A stretch of 64,000 bases of DNA from Dysgonamonadaceae bacterium (GCA_031254645.1 JAIRUA010000023.1:62001-126000), one strand, 5' to 3'. Positions 24,576 through 34,275 are shown, counted from the first letter of the stretch. Notes: generated by a model from the sequence alone, not told the origin. Program-made: numbers and translations.

Positions 24576-25370
24576 ATGCGACTCAAAGGTAAAATAGCAT
24601 TAATCACAGGTTCCGCTCGTGGAATCGGAAAAGCAACAGCCGAACTGTTTCATTGCGAAGGGGCAACGGTTATTGTTTCCGATATTAACGATATGGAAGG
24701 CAAAGCGTTGAGCGAAATGCTCGGCAATAGAGCCGAATATCTCCATTTAGACGCAGGCGATGAAAACTGTTGGCGCGAAGCCGAAAATTATCTGCAAACT
24801 AAATACGGAAAACTTGATATATTAGTAAACAACGCAGGAATAACAGGTTTTTTAGAAACCGCAGGAGGTTGGAATGCCGAAGATGTCGACCTCGCATCGT
24901 GGAACGAAGTTCATCGCGTAAATGCAACAGGTGTTATGCTCGGCTGCAAATATGCCATTCGGTTGATGAAAGAAAAAGGTGGCAGTATTGTCAATATTTC
25001 CTCTCGAAGCGGCATTGTGGGAATTCCCGGCGCGGTTGCTTATGCTTCGAGCAAAGCCGCTTCGAGAAATCATACCAAAAGCGTGGCGCTGTATTGTGCT
25101 CAAAAGGGATATCAAATACGATGTAACAGTGTTCACCCCGCTGCCATAATGACTCCGATGTGGAACGCAATGCTTGGCGAGGGCGAACAACGACAACAGG
25201 CAATCGAAGCGATTGAAGTTGGAATACCGATGGGACATTTCGGCAAGCCGATTGATGTAGCATATGGTGTTTTGTATTTGGCAAGCGATGAAAGCAAATA
25301 TGTTACAGGTATCGAGCTAACTATCGACGGCGGAATATTGGCAGGAAGCGAAGCAAGTCCGAAAAAATAG
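24576..25370 (+). CDS. Short-chain dehydrogenase/reductase
   Basis: 264-residue classical SDR. Cofactor motif TGSARGIGKATAEL at the N terminus, an acidic residue after beta-2 (VSDIND) suggesting NAD(H), NNAG in LVNNAGITG, the catalytic Ser in NISSRSG and the Tyr-x3-Lys pair in VAYASSKAA. The C-terminal TGIELTIDGG is typical. Closest in feel to cyclopentanol- or polyol-type dehydrogenases. Between E3 and E1 in the operon, so it may form the hydroxy/oxo substrate used by the complex. Confidence 0.9.
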   Translation: MRLKGKIALITGSARGIGKATAELFHCEGATVIVSDINDMEGKALSEMLGNRAEYLHLDAGDENCWREAENYLQTKYGKLDILVNNAGITGFLETAGGWNAEDVDLASWNEVHRVNATGVMLGCKYAIRLMKEKGGSIVNISSRSGIVGIPGAVAYASSKAASRNHTKSVALYCAQKGYQIRCNSVHPAAIMTPMWNAMLGEGEQRQQAIEAIEVGIPMGHFGKPIDVAYGVLYLASDESKYVTGIELTIDGGILAGSEASPKK

Positions 25371-25392
25371 AACAATCAAACAATAAAATAAA

Positions 25393-27852
25393 ATGCCTAA
25401 AAATCAATTTATCAGTCCCGATGAAGCTCGCAAACCGGGTTTTGTCGAATTTCAACCCATTCCCGTCAATCAATACCAAAAAACGGTAAAGGAAGAACGT
25501 GAGAATTTTAGCGACGACGAACTAAAAGCCATTTATCACGATATGGCGCTTATTCGTGAGTTTGAAACGATGCTTAATCTCATCAAAACCAAAGGCGAAT
25601 ACAACGGCACGGCGTACAATCATCCCGGTCCCGCGCACTTGTCCATCGGACAGGAATCGGCTGCCGTTGGTATGGCGTGGACTTTGACTGTTGATGATTT
25701 CATCTTTGGAAGCCATCGTTCGCACGGCGAAATTCTCGCCAAAGGAATGTCTGCCATTCATCAACTTAGCGATGACGAATTGACCAAAATAATGGATTCG
25801 TTTTTCGACGGACTGGTTGTCAATATCGTCAAAAAAGATTTCAACGGAACAACAAAAGAGTTGGCGCGCAGATTTTTGGTTTACGGAACGTTAGCCGAAA
25901 TTTTCGCGCGTGAGACAGGCTTCAACAAAGGTTTGGGTGGCTCAATGCACGCATTTTTCACACCGTTTGGCGTATATCCCAATAACGCTATTGTGGGCGG
26001 TTCGGGCGATATTGCCGTAGGCGCGGCGTTGTACAAAAAAGTGAATCGCAAACCCGGTTTGGTCGTTGCTAACATTGGCGATGCGTCAATGGCGTGCGGT
26101 CCCGTTTGGGAAGGCATCACTTTTGCTGCAATGGACCAGTTCAAACACTTGTGGGAAGGCGATATGAAAGGCGGTTTACCCGTGATTATCAATATAATGA
26201 ATAATCAATACGGAATGGGCGGACAAACGTGTGGCGAAACAATGGGCTACGGAATTGCGGCTCGTATCGGCGCAGGTGTGAACGCGGAACAGATGCACGC
26301 CGAACGTGTGGACGGTTATAATCCGCTTGCCGTAATTGATGCTTATAAACGTAAACGCCAAGTGATTGAAGAGAAAAACGGACCTGTTTTGTTGGACGTT
26401 CTCACGTATCGTTACAGCGGACATTCGCCCTCTGACGCTTCCTCATATCGCACAAAAGAGGAAGTCGAAGCGTGGGAAGCGCAAGACTGTATCGCTTCGT
26501 TCGGTAAACAGTTGATTGATGCGGGAGTAGCCATGCAGGCGGATTTAGATAGTATTTGGAGCGATATAAAATCGCTTATTTACGATATGTTTTTAATGTC
26601 GATTAACGATGAAATTTCGCCTGTGATGAAAAATCCCGAAATTATTGCCGATATGATGTTTTCAAACGGCTCGGTGGATTCGTTTTCCGATGCGAAACCC
26701 GATGTATTGCAACCGTTGGAAGAAAATTTTCGTGTAAAAAAAATCGCTAATAAAGAGCGTTTTGCATTCGATTCCGAAGGGAAACCATTTAGCAAAATGA
26801 AACAATATCAGTATCGTGATGCGCTTTTTGAGGCGATAATGGACAGGTTTTATAAAGATGCGTCGTTGGTGGCGTATGGTGAGGAAAACCGCGATTGGGG
26901 CGGTGCGTTTGCCGTATATGGCGGAATGACAGAGGCTTTGCCTTATCATCGTTTGTTCAACTCGCCCATTTCCGAAGCGTCAATTATTGGAACTGCAATC
27001 GGTTACGCAATGTGCGGCGGTCGTGTAATTCCCGAAATTATGTACTGCGATTTCTTGGGTCGTTGCGGCGATGAAGTGTTCAATCAACTTCCTAAATGGC
27101 AGGCAATGAGCGGAAACGTGTTGAAAATACCTGTAGTTGTTCGTGTTTCTGTTGGGTCGAAATATGGTGCGCAACATTCGCAGGATTGGACTTCGCTCGT
27201 GGCGCAAATTCCGGGCATCAAAGTCGTTTTCCCTGTAACGCCTTACGATGCCAAAGGATTGATGAATACCGCTTTGCAAGGAACCGACCCGGTTGTTTTC
27301 TTTGAAAGCCAACGTATTTACGATATCGGCGAACAGTTTCATAAAGAGGGTGTTCCGACAGGATATTACGAAATTCCTTTCGGCGAGCCTGATGTGAAAA
27401 AAGAAGGAAAAGATATTACTTTCCTCACTATCGGACACACGCTTTATCCCGCTTTGGAAGCCGCCAAAATATTGGAAGAAAAATACGGAATGAGCGCTGA
27501 AGTGATTGATGCACGCGGTCTTGTGCCGTTCAATTATGAAAAAGTGATTGCATCCGTGAAGAAAACAGGAAAAATTATCGTGGCGAGTGATGCTTGTACT
27601 CGTGGCTCGTTCCTCAACGATATGGCGGCAACCATCAATTCGCTTTGTTTCGATAGTCTCGATGCACCTGTTGCCGTTCTCGGCTCACGCAATTGGATTA
27701 CACCCGCTTACGAACTCGAACAGGCATTTTTTGCACAGCCGAGTTGGTTTTTGGATATGATTCACGAGCGTATTCAGCCGTTAAATGGTTACATTTCGGG
27801 TGAGAATTTTACGGATAATGAAATGATAAGACGAGCGAAACACGGAATATAA
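25393..27852 (+). CDS. 2-oxoacid dehydrogenase E1, fused alpha and beta subunits
   Basis: Thiamine-diphosphate-dependent decarboxylase of the complex. 819 residues. The alpha half (to about residue 400) carries the ThDP/Mg motif GDASMACGPVWEG with INIMNNQYGMGGQ and the phosphorylation-loop-like YRYSGHSPSDASSYR. The beta half starts near residue 470 (QYRDALFEAIMDRFYKDAS), with the catalytic Glu region NSPISEASIIGTAIGYA and QDWTSL. Fused E1 proteins are common in Bacteroidota. Substrate not resolved: pyruvate, 2-oxoisovalerate and acetoin-type enzymes share this layout. Confidence 0.9.
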   Translation: MPKNQFISPDEARKPGFVEFQPIPVNQYQKTVKEERENFSDDELKAIYHDMALIREFETMLNLIKTKGEYNGTAYNHPGPAHLSIGQESAAVGMAWTLTVDDFIFGSHRSHGEILAKGMSAIHQLSDDELTKIMDSFFDGLVVNIVKKDFNGTTKELARRFLVYGTLAEIFARETGFNKGLGGSMHAFFTPFGVYPNNAIVGGSGDIAVGAALYKKVNRKPGLVVANIGDASMACGPVWEGITFAAMDQFKHLWEGDMKGGLPVIINIMNNQYGMGGQTCGETMGYGIAARIGAGVNAEQMHAERVDGYNPLAVIDAYKRKRQVIEEKNGPVLLDVLTYRYSGHSPSDASSYRTKEEVEAWEAQDCIASFGKQLIDAGVAMQADLDSIWSDIKSLIYDMFLMSINDEISPVMKNPEIIADMMFSNGSVDSFSDAKPDVLQPLEENFRVKKIANKERFAFDSEGKPFSKMKQYQYRDALFEAIMDRFYKDASLVAYGEENRDWGGAFAVYGGMTEALPYHRLFNSPISEASIIGTAIGYAMCGGRVIPEIMYCDFLGRCGDEVFNQLPKWQAMSGNVLKIPVVVRVSVGSKYGAQHSQDWTSLVAQIPGIKVVFPVTPYDAKGLMNTALQGTDPVVFFESQRIYDIGEQFHKEGVPTGYYEIPFGEPDVKKEGKDITFLTIGHTLYPALEAAKILEEKYGMSAEVIDARGLVPFNYEKVIASVKKTGKIIVASDACTRGSFLNDMAATINSLCFDSLDAPVAVLGSRNWITPAYELEQAFFAQPSWFLDMIHERIQPLNGYISGENFTDNEMIRRAKHGI

Positions 27853-27858
27853 TTTTCA

Positions 27859-29013
27859 ATGATTAAAGTAAACGCCCACCTGCACACGCCCTACTCTTTC
27901 AGCGCATTTTTAACTATCGACGATGCACTCGATAGAGCTGTTGCCGAAAATGTAAAAGTAGTAGGTATCAACGATTTTTATACAGCCGAAGGCTACGAAG
28001 AATGGGCAAAAGGTTGTGAAAAACGGAAATTGTATCCGCTTTTCGGTATCGAATTTATCAGTTTGAACGAAGCCGACCAACAGGCAGGATTACGAGTAAA
28101 CGACCCCGCCAATCCCGGACGTACTTATTTGAGCGGAAAGGGTTTAGCTTATCCGTTTCGATTGACAGAGCCGTTTGCCGCGCAATTAGCCGATGTTCGA
28201 TGCGAAGCAAACAAGCAAGTAGAGGCGATGTGCGAAAAATTGAACGGTTTATTGCAAGAAAAAAATATCGATTTTTCGCTTGATTTTGAGTGGATTAAAA
28301 ACGAATTAACCAAAGGCTCAATTCGTGAACGTCATTTAGCAAAAGCATTACGAATAAAAGTGTATGAATTTTGCGAAAACGATGAAGCGAAAATAAAATC
28401 GGTTTTCGAATTACTTTTCGGCAAGTCGCTAAAATCATCTGTCAAAGATTTCGCAGGCGTAGAAAACGAAATTCGCGCTAACTTGCTCAAAGCGGGTGGT
28501 GCAGCTTTCGTTCCCGAAGATGCCAAAGCATTTTTGCCGATGCAAACCGTGTGTGATATTATTCTCGCCGCAGGTGGTATTCCCACATATCCGTTTTTGG
28601 CAGACGATGCGGACGGAAATTATACCGATTTTGAAAACGATTTAGAGCGTGTGACACAACAACTTACCGAGCGTGGATTTCATTCTGTAGAATTTATCAG
28701 CACTCGCAACGATGTGCATTTGTTGGAAAAATACGCCGCTTATCTGCACGAACAAGGTTTTGTGGTAACGTTTGGCAGTGAGCACAATATACCTGCAATG
28801 GACCCAATCGAACTTTTTGCGCGAAACCATACGTCATTGACTGAAAAATTATTGAAAATCAATTATGAAGGCGCGTGTGTGATTGCTGCGCATCAACATT
28901 TGATAAAGCAAGGTTTATCGGGATATGTGAACGAAAAAGGAGTTGCGGACAGGAGTAAGAGGGGGGAGTTTATTGAGTTGGGGAAACAGTTGATTGATAG
29001 TCTTGATGTGTAA
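27859..29013 (+). CDS. PHP-domain metal-dependent hydrolase
   Basis: 384-residue cytosolic protein of the PHP phosphoesterase superfamily. Metal ligands are recognisable: the HxH in VNAHLHTPYSFSA at the N terminus, Asp in GINDFYTAEGY, Glu in FGIEFISL and the late SEHN in VTFGSEHNIPAMD. Middle residues 100-200 form a helical insertion. PHP enzymes hydrolyse phosphate esters such as histidinol phosphate or nucleotide 3'-phosphates; the substrate here is unknown. It is 6 bp after the E1 gene and 28 bp before a polyol-phosphate-type SDR, so a sugar-phosphate substrate is a reasonable inference. Confidence 0.82.
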   Translation: MIKVNAHLHTPYSFSAFLTIDDALDRAVAENVKVVGINDFYTAEGYEEWAKGCEKRKLYPLFGIEFISLNEADQQAGLRVNDPANPGRTYLSGKGLAYPFRLTEPFAAQLADVRCEANKQVEAMCEKLNGLLQEKNIDFSLDFEWIKNELTKGSIRERHLAKALRIKVYEFCENDEAKIKSVFELLFGKSLKSSVKDFAGVENEIRANLLKAGGAAFVPEDAKAFLPMQTVCDIILAAGGIPTYPFLADDADGNYTDFENDLERVTQQLTERGFHSVEFISTRNDVHLLEKYAAYLHEQGFVVTFGSEHNIPAMDPIELFARNHTSLTEKLLKINYEGACVIAAHQHLIKQGLSGYVNEKGVADRSKRGEFIELGKQLIDSLDV

Positions 29014-29041
29014 AAATGAGAATCTAAAAAAGAATAAACTA

Positions 29042-30097
29042 ATGAATCAAAATATAGTACAAATCATTCCCGCCCTACGAATGATATTATCAAAAAACGA
29101 CTTAAAATCGCTAAAAGTCATCGAAAACGGAACGCCAAATTCAGATACATTTGTATTTGAAAATGAAACGCTTGGAGCTATTTTAACGGAAGTCGAAACA
29201 ATTACAACAATACCTACATCTCTATTTGTCAAAGGCATAGGGTTAATAGAAATATCAGAAAACAATTCAATTGGACGAGCAGCAAACAAAACCATTATCG
29301 TAACCGGTGCTGCACAAGGCTTTGGCGAAGGCATTGCCGCCTGTTTGTTGAAGCAAGGCGCGAATATTGTAGTGGCAGATTTGAACGAAGAAATGGGGCA
29401 AGCAACCGTTGCGTCGTTCAACAAAATTGCCACAAACCGTGCTCTATTCGTGAAAACCAATGTGTCGGATATTTCGAGTATCGAAAATTTGGTGCACGAA
29501 ACCGTTTGCAATTTCGGTGCAATCGACTGCTTTATCAGTAATGCAGGCGTACTTCGTGCCGGAGGATTAGATGATATGTCACCTGAAGATTTTGATTTCG
29601 TTACGAAAATCAACTATAATGCCTATTTTTATTGTACAAAAGTAGTCAGTCGTGTAATGAAATTGCAAACAAAATATGCCACAAACGATTACTATGCAGA
29701 CATTATCCAAATCAATTCCAAATCGGGCTTGCGAGGTAGCAAAGCCAATTTTGCCTATGCAGGTGGAAAATTCGGCGGCATTGGACTCACTCAGTCATTT
29801 GCATTGGAATTGGCTCCTAATCGCATTAAGGTCAATAGCGTATGTCCGGGAAATTATTACGAAGGACCGTTGTGGAGCGACCCCGAAAACGGACTTTTTG
29901 TACAATACCTGCGAGCAGGAAAAGTGCCCGGCGCAAAAACAATTGACGATGTGAAAGCGTTCTATTTAGCGCAAGTGCCGATGAACAAAGGTTGTAATCC
30001 CGAAGATGTAACGAAAGGCGTACTTTATTTAATGGAGCAGTGTGGCGAAACCGGACAAGCACTACCGATTACGGGTGGACAGGTGATGTTGAATTAG
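29042..30097 (+). CDS. SDR with N-terminal extension, sorbitol-6-phosphate dehydrogenase-like
   Basis: 351 residues from the ATG at 29042; the frame is open from 28994 but overlaps the PHP gene. Residues 1-85 form a small separate domain with no recognised motif (QIIPALRMILSKNDLKSLKV). Residues 90-351 are a classical SDR: cofactor motif VTGAAQGFGEGIAA, SNAG in FISNAGVLRAGG, Ser in QINSKSGLRG, catalytic Tyr-x3-Lys in FAYAGGKFGG and GNYYEGPLW in the substrate loop. The pairing with a sorbose-1-phosphate-reductase-type gene mirrors sorD/sorE loci, though no PTS genes are present here. Confidence 0.82.
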   Translation: MNQNIVQIIPALRMILSKNDLKSLKVIENGTPNSDTFVFENETLGAILTEVETITTIPTSLFVKGIGLIEISENNSIGRAANKTIIVTGAAQGFGEGIAACLLKQGANIVVADLNEEMGQATVASFNKIATNRALFVKTNVSDISSIENLVHETVCNFGAIDCFISNAGVLRAGGLDDMSPEDFDFVTKINYNAYFYCTKVVSRVMKLQTKYATNDYYADIIQINSKSGLRGSKANFAYAGGKFGGIGLTQSFALELAPNRIKVNSVCPGNYYEGPLWSDPENGLFVQYLRAGKVPGAKTIDDVKAFYLAQVPMNKGCNPEDVTKGVLYLMEQCGETGQALPITGGQVMLN

Positions 30098-30118
30098 AAA
30101 AAATAAAAATATAATAAA

Positions 30119-31387
30119 ATGAAAACAAAAGCAATACGCCTATACGGCAAAAAAGACCTTCGGCTCGAAGAATTTGAATTACCACCCATAAAAGAGAACG
30201 AAATTCTCGCCAAAGTAATTTGCGATTCACTCTGTATGTCGTCATACAAAGCCGCCACGCAAGGCGCTGACCACAGACGAGTGCCCAACGATGTGGCAGA
30301 AAATCCAATTATTATCGGACACGAATTTGCCGGAGAATTGGTGGAAGTGGGCGCGAAATGGGCGCACAAATTCAAAGTGGGCGATAAGTTTTCGGTTCAA
30401 CCTGCGATATTTTACGAAGACGGTCCTGTGGGTGTGATGAGCGCACCCGGTTACAGTTACAAATACATCGGTGGAAATGCTACTTACGTAATCATTCCCA
30501 ATGAAATAATGGAAAAAAACTGCCTTTTAACTTACAATGGCGAAGGTTATTATCCGGCATCTTTGTCTGAGCCACTTTCGTGTGTTATCGGTGCAATGCA
30601 CGCCAATTATCATACAACGCCGGGCAGCTACGTACACAAAATGGAAATTGTTGACGGTGGAAAAATGGCAATTCTCGCTGGCGTTGGTCCAATGGGATTG
30701 GCGGCGATTAATTATGTGCTTCATCGTGAGGATAGAAAGCCATCGTTGTTGGTCGTTACCGATGTAAATCAGGAGCGTCTTGATTTTGCTGCCAAAACTT
30801 ATACAGTGGAGTTGGCTAAATCGCAAGGAATTGAATTATACTATATCAACACAAGCGAAATGGAAAATCCGACCGAAACGTTGAGAGCGATTACCGGCGG
30901 CTACGGTTATGATGATGTGTTCGTTTTTGTACCTGTTGAACCTGTGATTGAACAAGGCGATGCAATTTTGGCGTTTGACGGTTGTTTGAATTTATTTGCC
31001 GGTCCGGCTGACCCGAATTTCAAGGCAAAATTCAATTTCTACAACGTGCATTACGCTTTTACCCATGTAGTTGGCGTAAGTGGCGGAAATGGCGACGATA
31101 TGGCGGAAGCGCTCGAAATGATTAGCAAAGGTTTTAATCCATCGGGATTGGTTTCGCACATTGGCGGAATGAATGTGGTTATTGATGCAACATTTCATTT
31201 ACCCGAACTTCCCGGCAGCAAAAAATTGATTTACACACATATTGATATGCCGCTTACCGCTATTGACGATTTTGCAAAATTGGGCGAAACAGATGATTTT
31301 TTTAAACAATTAGCTGAAATTTGTGATAGACATAGTGGTTTGTGGAGTGTTGAGGCAGAGGCGCTTTTATTACAAAACAAAATTTGA
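30119..31387 (+). CDS. Zinc-type dehydrogenase similar to L-sorbose-1-phosphate reductase
   Basis: 422-residue medium-chain dehydrogenase/reductase. The N-terminal catalytic domain has CDSLCMSSYKA in place of the usual zinc-ligand loop, GHEFAGELVEVG and the Glu of LSEPLSCVIGAMH. The Rossmann domain starts KMAILAGVGPMGLAAINYV near residue 180. Length and the long C-terminal region fit the SorE group, which reduces L-sorbose 1-phosphate to glucitol 6-phosphate, better than ordinary alcohol dehydrogenases. It follows the SDR by 21 bp. Confidence 0.82.
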   Translation: MKTKAIRLYGKKDLRLEEFELPPIKENEILAKVICDSLCMSSYKAATQGADHRRVPNDVAENPIIIGHEFAGELVEVGAKWAHKFKVGDKFSVQPAIFYEDGPVGVMSAPGYSYKYIGGNATYVIIPNEIMEKNCLLTYNGEGYYPASLSEPLSCVIGAMHANYHTTPGSYVHKMEIVDGGKMAILAGVGPMGLAAINYVLHREDRKPSLLVVTDVNQERLDFAAKTYTVELAKSQGIELYYINTSEMENPTETLRAITGGYGYDDVFVFVPVEPVIEQGDAILAFDGCLNLFAGPADPNFKAKFNFYNVHYAFTHVVGVSGGNGDDMAEALEMISKGFNPSGLVSHIGGMNVVIDATFHLPELPGSKKLIYTHIDMPLTAIDDFAKLGETDDFFKQLAEICDRHSGLWSVEAEALLLQNKI

Positions 31388-31422
31388 TTTATGAAACGCA
31401 GATGACGTGGAAAACCTAAACA

Positions 31423-32148
31423 ATGCAACTAATCTTTTCCTCCTCCACTAATCCCTCGTTTAATCTAGCTGCCGAAGAATTTCTTTTTTCGACGTGTGAG
31501 GGAGATTTTCTATTTCTCTACATCAATGAACCGAGTGTAATTATCGGATCAAATCAAGCTGTAGAAAATGAGGTAGATATGTCTTTCTGTACTGATAATA
31601 ATATCCGCATCTTTCGTCGATTATCCGGTGGGGGTGCAGTTTTTCACGATTTGGGGAATTTGAACTACTGTTTTATTCACGAAAAAACGGCTACACCATT
31701 AAGTGCTGATTTTCTGAAACCGATTATAAATGTACTCAAATCGTTCAACATCCCTGTGGAAATTGGAGAACGAAAGGATTTATGGCTCAATAGCTACAAA
31801 ATATCGGGTACAGCATCCCACGTATCGAAAAATCGAGAATTGCATCACGGCACATTGTTGTACGATGCTGACTTAGAAAAGCTTCGAGGTGCACTGAATC
31901 CCGAAAAACGAGATTTAATTTGTAAAGTTACCTCGTCTGTACCAAGTCCTGTAATGAACATTCGTGTATTTATCGAAAAGAAAGCAGGTATTGAATATGA
32001 TACAGCCGGTTTCTTTGAAGATTTTATCCAATTGCTTATGAATTATTTTGGTACTGACAGTTTGAGAACTTTTTCCGAAGAACAAGTGAAAGAAATTTTA
32101 GTGTTGGAAAAAAGATATTTGAGCAAAGAGTGGGTTTATAAATTATAG
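31423..32148 (+). CDS. lplA: Lipoate-protein ligase A family protein
   Basis: Attaches lipoate to E2 and related lipoyl domains. 241 residues; this is the catalytic ligase domain without the long C-terminal accessory domain of E. coli LplA. Motifs: PSFNLAAEEFLF at the start, the Arg-Arg-x-Ser-Gly-Gly-Gly loop RRLSGGGAVFHDLGNLNYC and the Lys-containing SYKISGTASHVSKN with HHGTLLYDADL. Last gene of the operon and the logical supplier of active E2. Confidence 0.93.
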   Translation: MQLIFSSSTNPSFNLAAEEFLFSTCEGDFLFLYINEPSVIIGSNQAVENEVDMSFCTDNNIRIFRRLSGGGAVFHDLGNLNYCFIHEKTATPLSADFLKPIINVLKSFNIPVEIGERKDLWLNSYKISGTASHVSKNRELHHGTLLYDADLEKLRGALNPEKRDLICKVTSSVPSPVMNIRVFIEKKAGIEYDTAGFFEDFIQLLMNYFGTDSLRTFSEEQVKEILVLEKRYLSKEWVYKL

Positions 32149-32162
32149 CGTCCCATCAACTC

Positions 32163-32229
32163 GTCATTGCGGGCTTGATCCGCAATCTTTTCAACGAACA
32201 AGGGGATTGCGGGTCAAGCCCGCAATGAC
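32163..32229. repeat. GTCATTGCGGG inverted repeat
   Basis: Arms GTCATTGCGGGCTTGATCC (32163 on) and its near-perfect complement ending 32229 form a 25-bp hairpin with one mismatch; a partial extra copy (AAGCCCGCAATGACAAAG) follows. It lies between the lplA stop and the shared terminator. Confidence 0.85.
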
Positions 32230-32253
32230 AAAGGAAAGCCCGCAATGACAAAG

Positions 32254-32286
32254 AAAAAAAGCTGCCTCGTTTGAGGCAGCTTTTTT
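32254..32286. terminator. Bidirectional terminator between lplA and rpsA
   Basis: Stem GCTGCCTC / GAGGCAGC with seven A before and six T after, serving both the operon ending at lplA and the convergent rpsA. Confidence 0.9.
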
Positions 32287-32310
32287 GATTATTGATTACA
32301 AAAAAGATTC

Positions 32311-34221
32311 TTATGCTTCTTTTTCGGTTTCGTCAGCTTTTGGAGTTTCTTCCACCTGTGGGGTTTCTTCTACTTTTGGAGCATCTTCTTTTACTTTTTC
32401 CGCCTTTGGAGCAGCAGCTTTCTTAGCTTTTGGAGCAGCAGCATTTTCAAGTTTTTCTTTCAATGCAGCCAATTCGCCGATATCGCCTAAAGTAGTTTTT
32501 TCCATTACAGGAGTAGCTATTTCAGCAACATCATCTTTTCTACCACCACGTTTAGAAGGCTTTTTCTTAGTATCTTCAGTAGCAGAAGCATCTTCGTGCA
32601 TACGGCTGTGAGAAACGATGATACGTTTTGCATCTTTGTTGAATTCGATTACTTTGAATTCCATTTTCTCATCAACTTGCGCTTGCGAACCATCTTCTTT
32701 CACCAAGTGTTTTGGCGTTGCGAAACCTTCCACACCGTAAGGTAATGAGATAACCGCACCTTTGTCCAACATTTCCAAAATTGTTCCTTCGTGTACAGAG
32801 CCTGTTGTGAAAACTGTTTCGAAAACATCCCAAGGATTCTCTTCCAATTGCTTGTGTCCAAGACTCAAACGACGGTTTTCCTTGTCGATATCCAATACTT
32901 GAACATCGATTTTCGCACCGATTTCAGTAATTTCGCTTGGGTGTTTGATTTTTTTCGTCCAAGAAAGGTCGGAAATGTGAATCAAACCTTCAACGCCTTC
33001 TTCAATTTCAACAAATGCACCGAAATTAGTGAAGTTGCGAACAGTTGCTGTATGCGTGCTGCTAATAGGATATTTTGTTTCAATATTTTCCCACGGATCG
33101 GGTTTCAATTGCTTCACGCCAAGCGACATTTTACGCTCTTCACGGTCGAGTGTCAAGATAACAGCTTCTACTTCGTCACCCACTTTCATAAAGTCTTGTG
33201 CGCTGTGCAGGTGCTGTGTCCAACTCATTTCCGATACGTGAATCAAGCCTTCTACGCCTTGATCGATTTCTACAAATGCACCGTAATCGGCAATCACCAC
33301 TACTTTTCCTTTTACTTTGTCGCCTACTTTCAAGTTTTCGTCCAAAGCATCCCACGGATGTGGTGTCAATTGCTTCAAGCCGAGAGCGATACGTTTTTTT
33401 TCGTTGTCGAAATCAAGAATAACCACGTTGATTTTGTCATCCAATTTAACCACTTCTTCCGGATGCTGAATGCGTCCCCAAGAAAGGTCGGTGATGTGAA
33501 TCAATCCATCTACGCCGCCAAGGTCAACGAATACACCGTAAGATGTAACGTTTTTAACCACACCTTCGAGTACTTGTCCTTTTTCGAGTCTCGAGATAAT
33601 TTCTTTTTTCTGTTGTTCCAATTCTTCCTCAATGAGGGCTTTGTGCGAAACAACCACGTTTTTGAATTCAGAGTTAATCTTAACTACTTTGAATTCCATT
33701 GTTTTATCAACAAAGATGTCGTAATCGCGGATTGGTTTCACGTCAATTTGCGAACCGGGCAAGAATGCTTCGATACCGAAAACGTCTACAATCATACCGC
33801 CTTTTGTGCGACATTTGATGTAACCTTTGATGATTTCGTTGTTTTCCAACGCTGCATTGACGCGATCCCAAGAACGTGATGCGCGCGCTTTTTTGTGTGA
33901 AAGGAGCAATTGTCCTTTTTTGTCTTCTTGGCTTTCGATGTAAACCTCTACTTCGTCGCCCACTTTTAGGTCGGGATTGTAACGGAATTCGTTCATTGAT
34001 ACCACGCCGTCTGATTTGTAACCGATGTTTACAACCACTTCGCGTTTGTTCAAGGAGCTAACAGTACCCATTACCACTTCTTTGTCGTTGATTTTGTTCA
34101 ACGTGTTGCCATAGCTTTCGCTTAGCTTTTCTCTGTTTTCTTTACTGTAAGCATCGCCTTCAGCGTAGGCATCCCAATCGAAATCCGCTACGGGAGCCAC
34201 ATTTTTTAAATTGTCAGTCAT
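32311..34221 (-). CDS. rpsA: 30S ribosomal protein S1
   Basis: mRNA-binding protein of the small subunit. 636 residues with six S1 domains, each recognisable by its first strands (for example EVVMGTVSSLNKREVVVNIG, EGVVKNVTSYGVFVDLG, GKVVVIADYGAFVEI and TVRNFTNFGAFVEI). The C-terminal 85 residues are a Lys/Ala/Glu/Pro-rich tail with repeats of VEETP, longer than in Proteobacteria but seen in Bacteroidota. Single gene with a good promoter. Confidence 0.96.
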   Translation of the reverse strand: MTDNLKNVAPVADFDWDAYAEGDAYSKENREKLSESYGNTLNKINDKEVVMGTVSSLNKREVVVNIGYKSDGVVSMNEFRYNPDLKVGDEVEVYIESQEDKKGQLLLSHKKARASRSWDRVNAALENNEIIKGYIKCRTKGGMIVDVFGIEAFLPGSQIDVKPIRDYDIFVDKTMEFKVVKINSEFKNVVVSHKALIEEELEQQKKEIISRLEKGQVLEGVVKNVTSYGVFVDLGGVDGLIHITDLSWGRIQHPEEVVKLDDKINVVILDFDNEKKRIALGLKQLTPHPWDALDENLKVGDKVKGKVVVIADYGAFVEIDQGVEGLIHVSEMSWTQHLHSAQDFMKVGDEVEAVILTLDREERKMSLGVKQLKPDPWENIETKYPISSTHTATVRNFTNFGAFVEIEEGVEGLIHISDLSWTKKIKHPSEITEIGAKIDVQVLDIDKENRRLSLGHKQLEENPWDVFETVFTTGSVHEGTILEMLDKGAVISLPYGVEGFATPKHLVKEDGSQAQVDEKMEFKVIEFNKDAKRIIVSHSRMHEDASATEDTKKKPSKRGGRKDDVAEIATPVMEKTTLGDIGELAALKEKLENAAAPKAKKAAAPKAEKVKEDAPKVEETPQVEETPKADETEKEA

Positions 34222-34275
34222 TTGTTTGCTGTTTAATTAAATAAGTTGGACTTTATGTTGAAATTAAAACGGCTG

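Noticed and set aside
25393-27852. Firm call of pyruvate as the E1 substrate
   Set aside because: Fused E1 proteins act on several 2-oxoacids, and the neighbouring polyol-type dehydrogenases make the substrate uncertain.
32791-33879. A 362-codon plus-strand frame opposite rpsA
   Set aside because: It lies wholly within the S1 repeats on the other strand; its Phe/Asn/Tyr-rich composition is the expected mirror of S1 codons.
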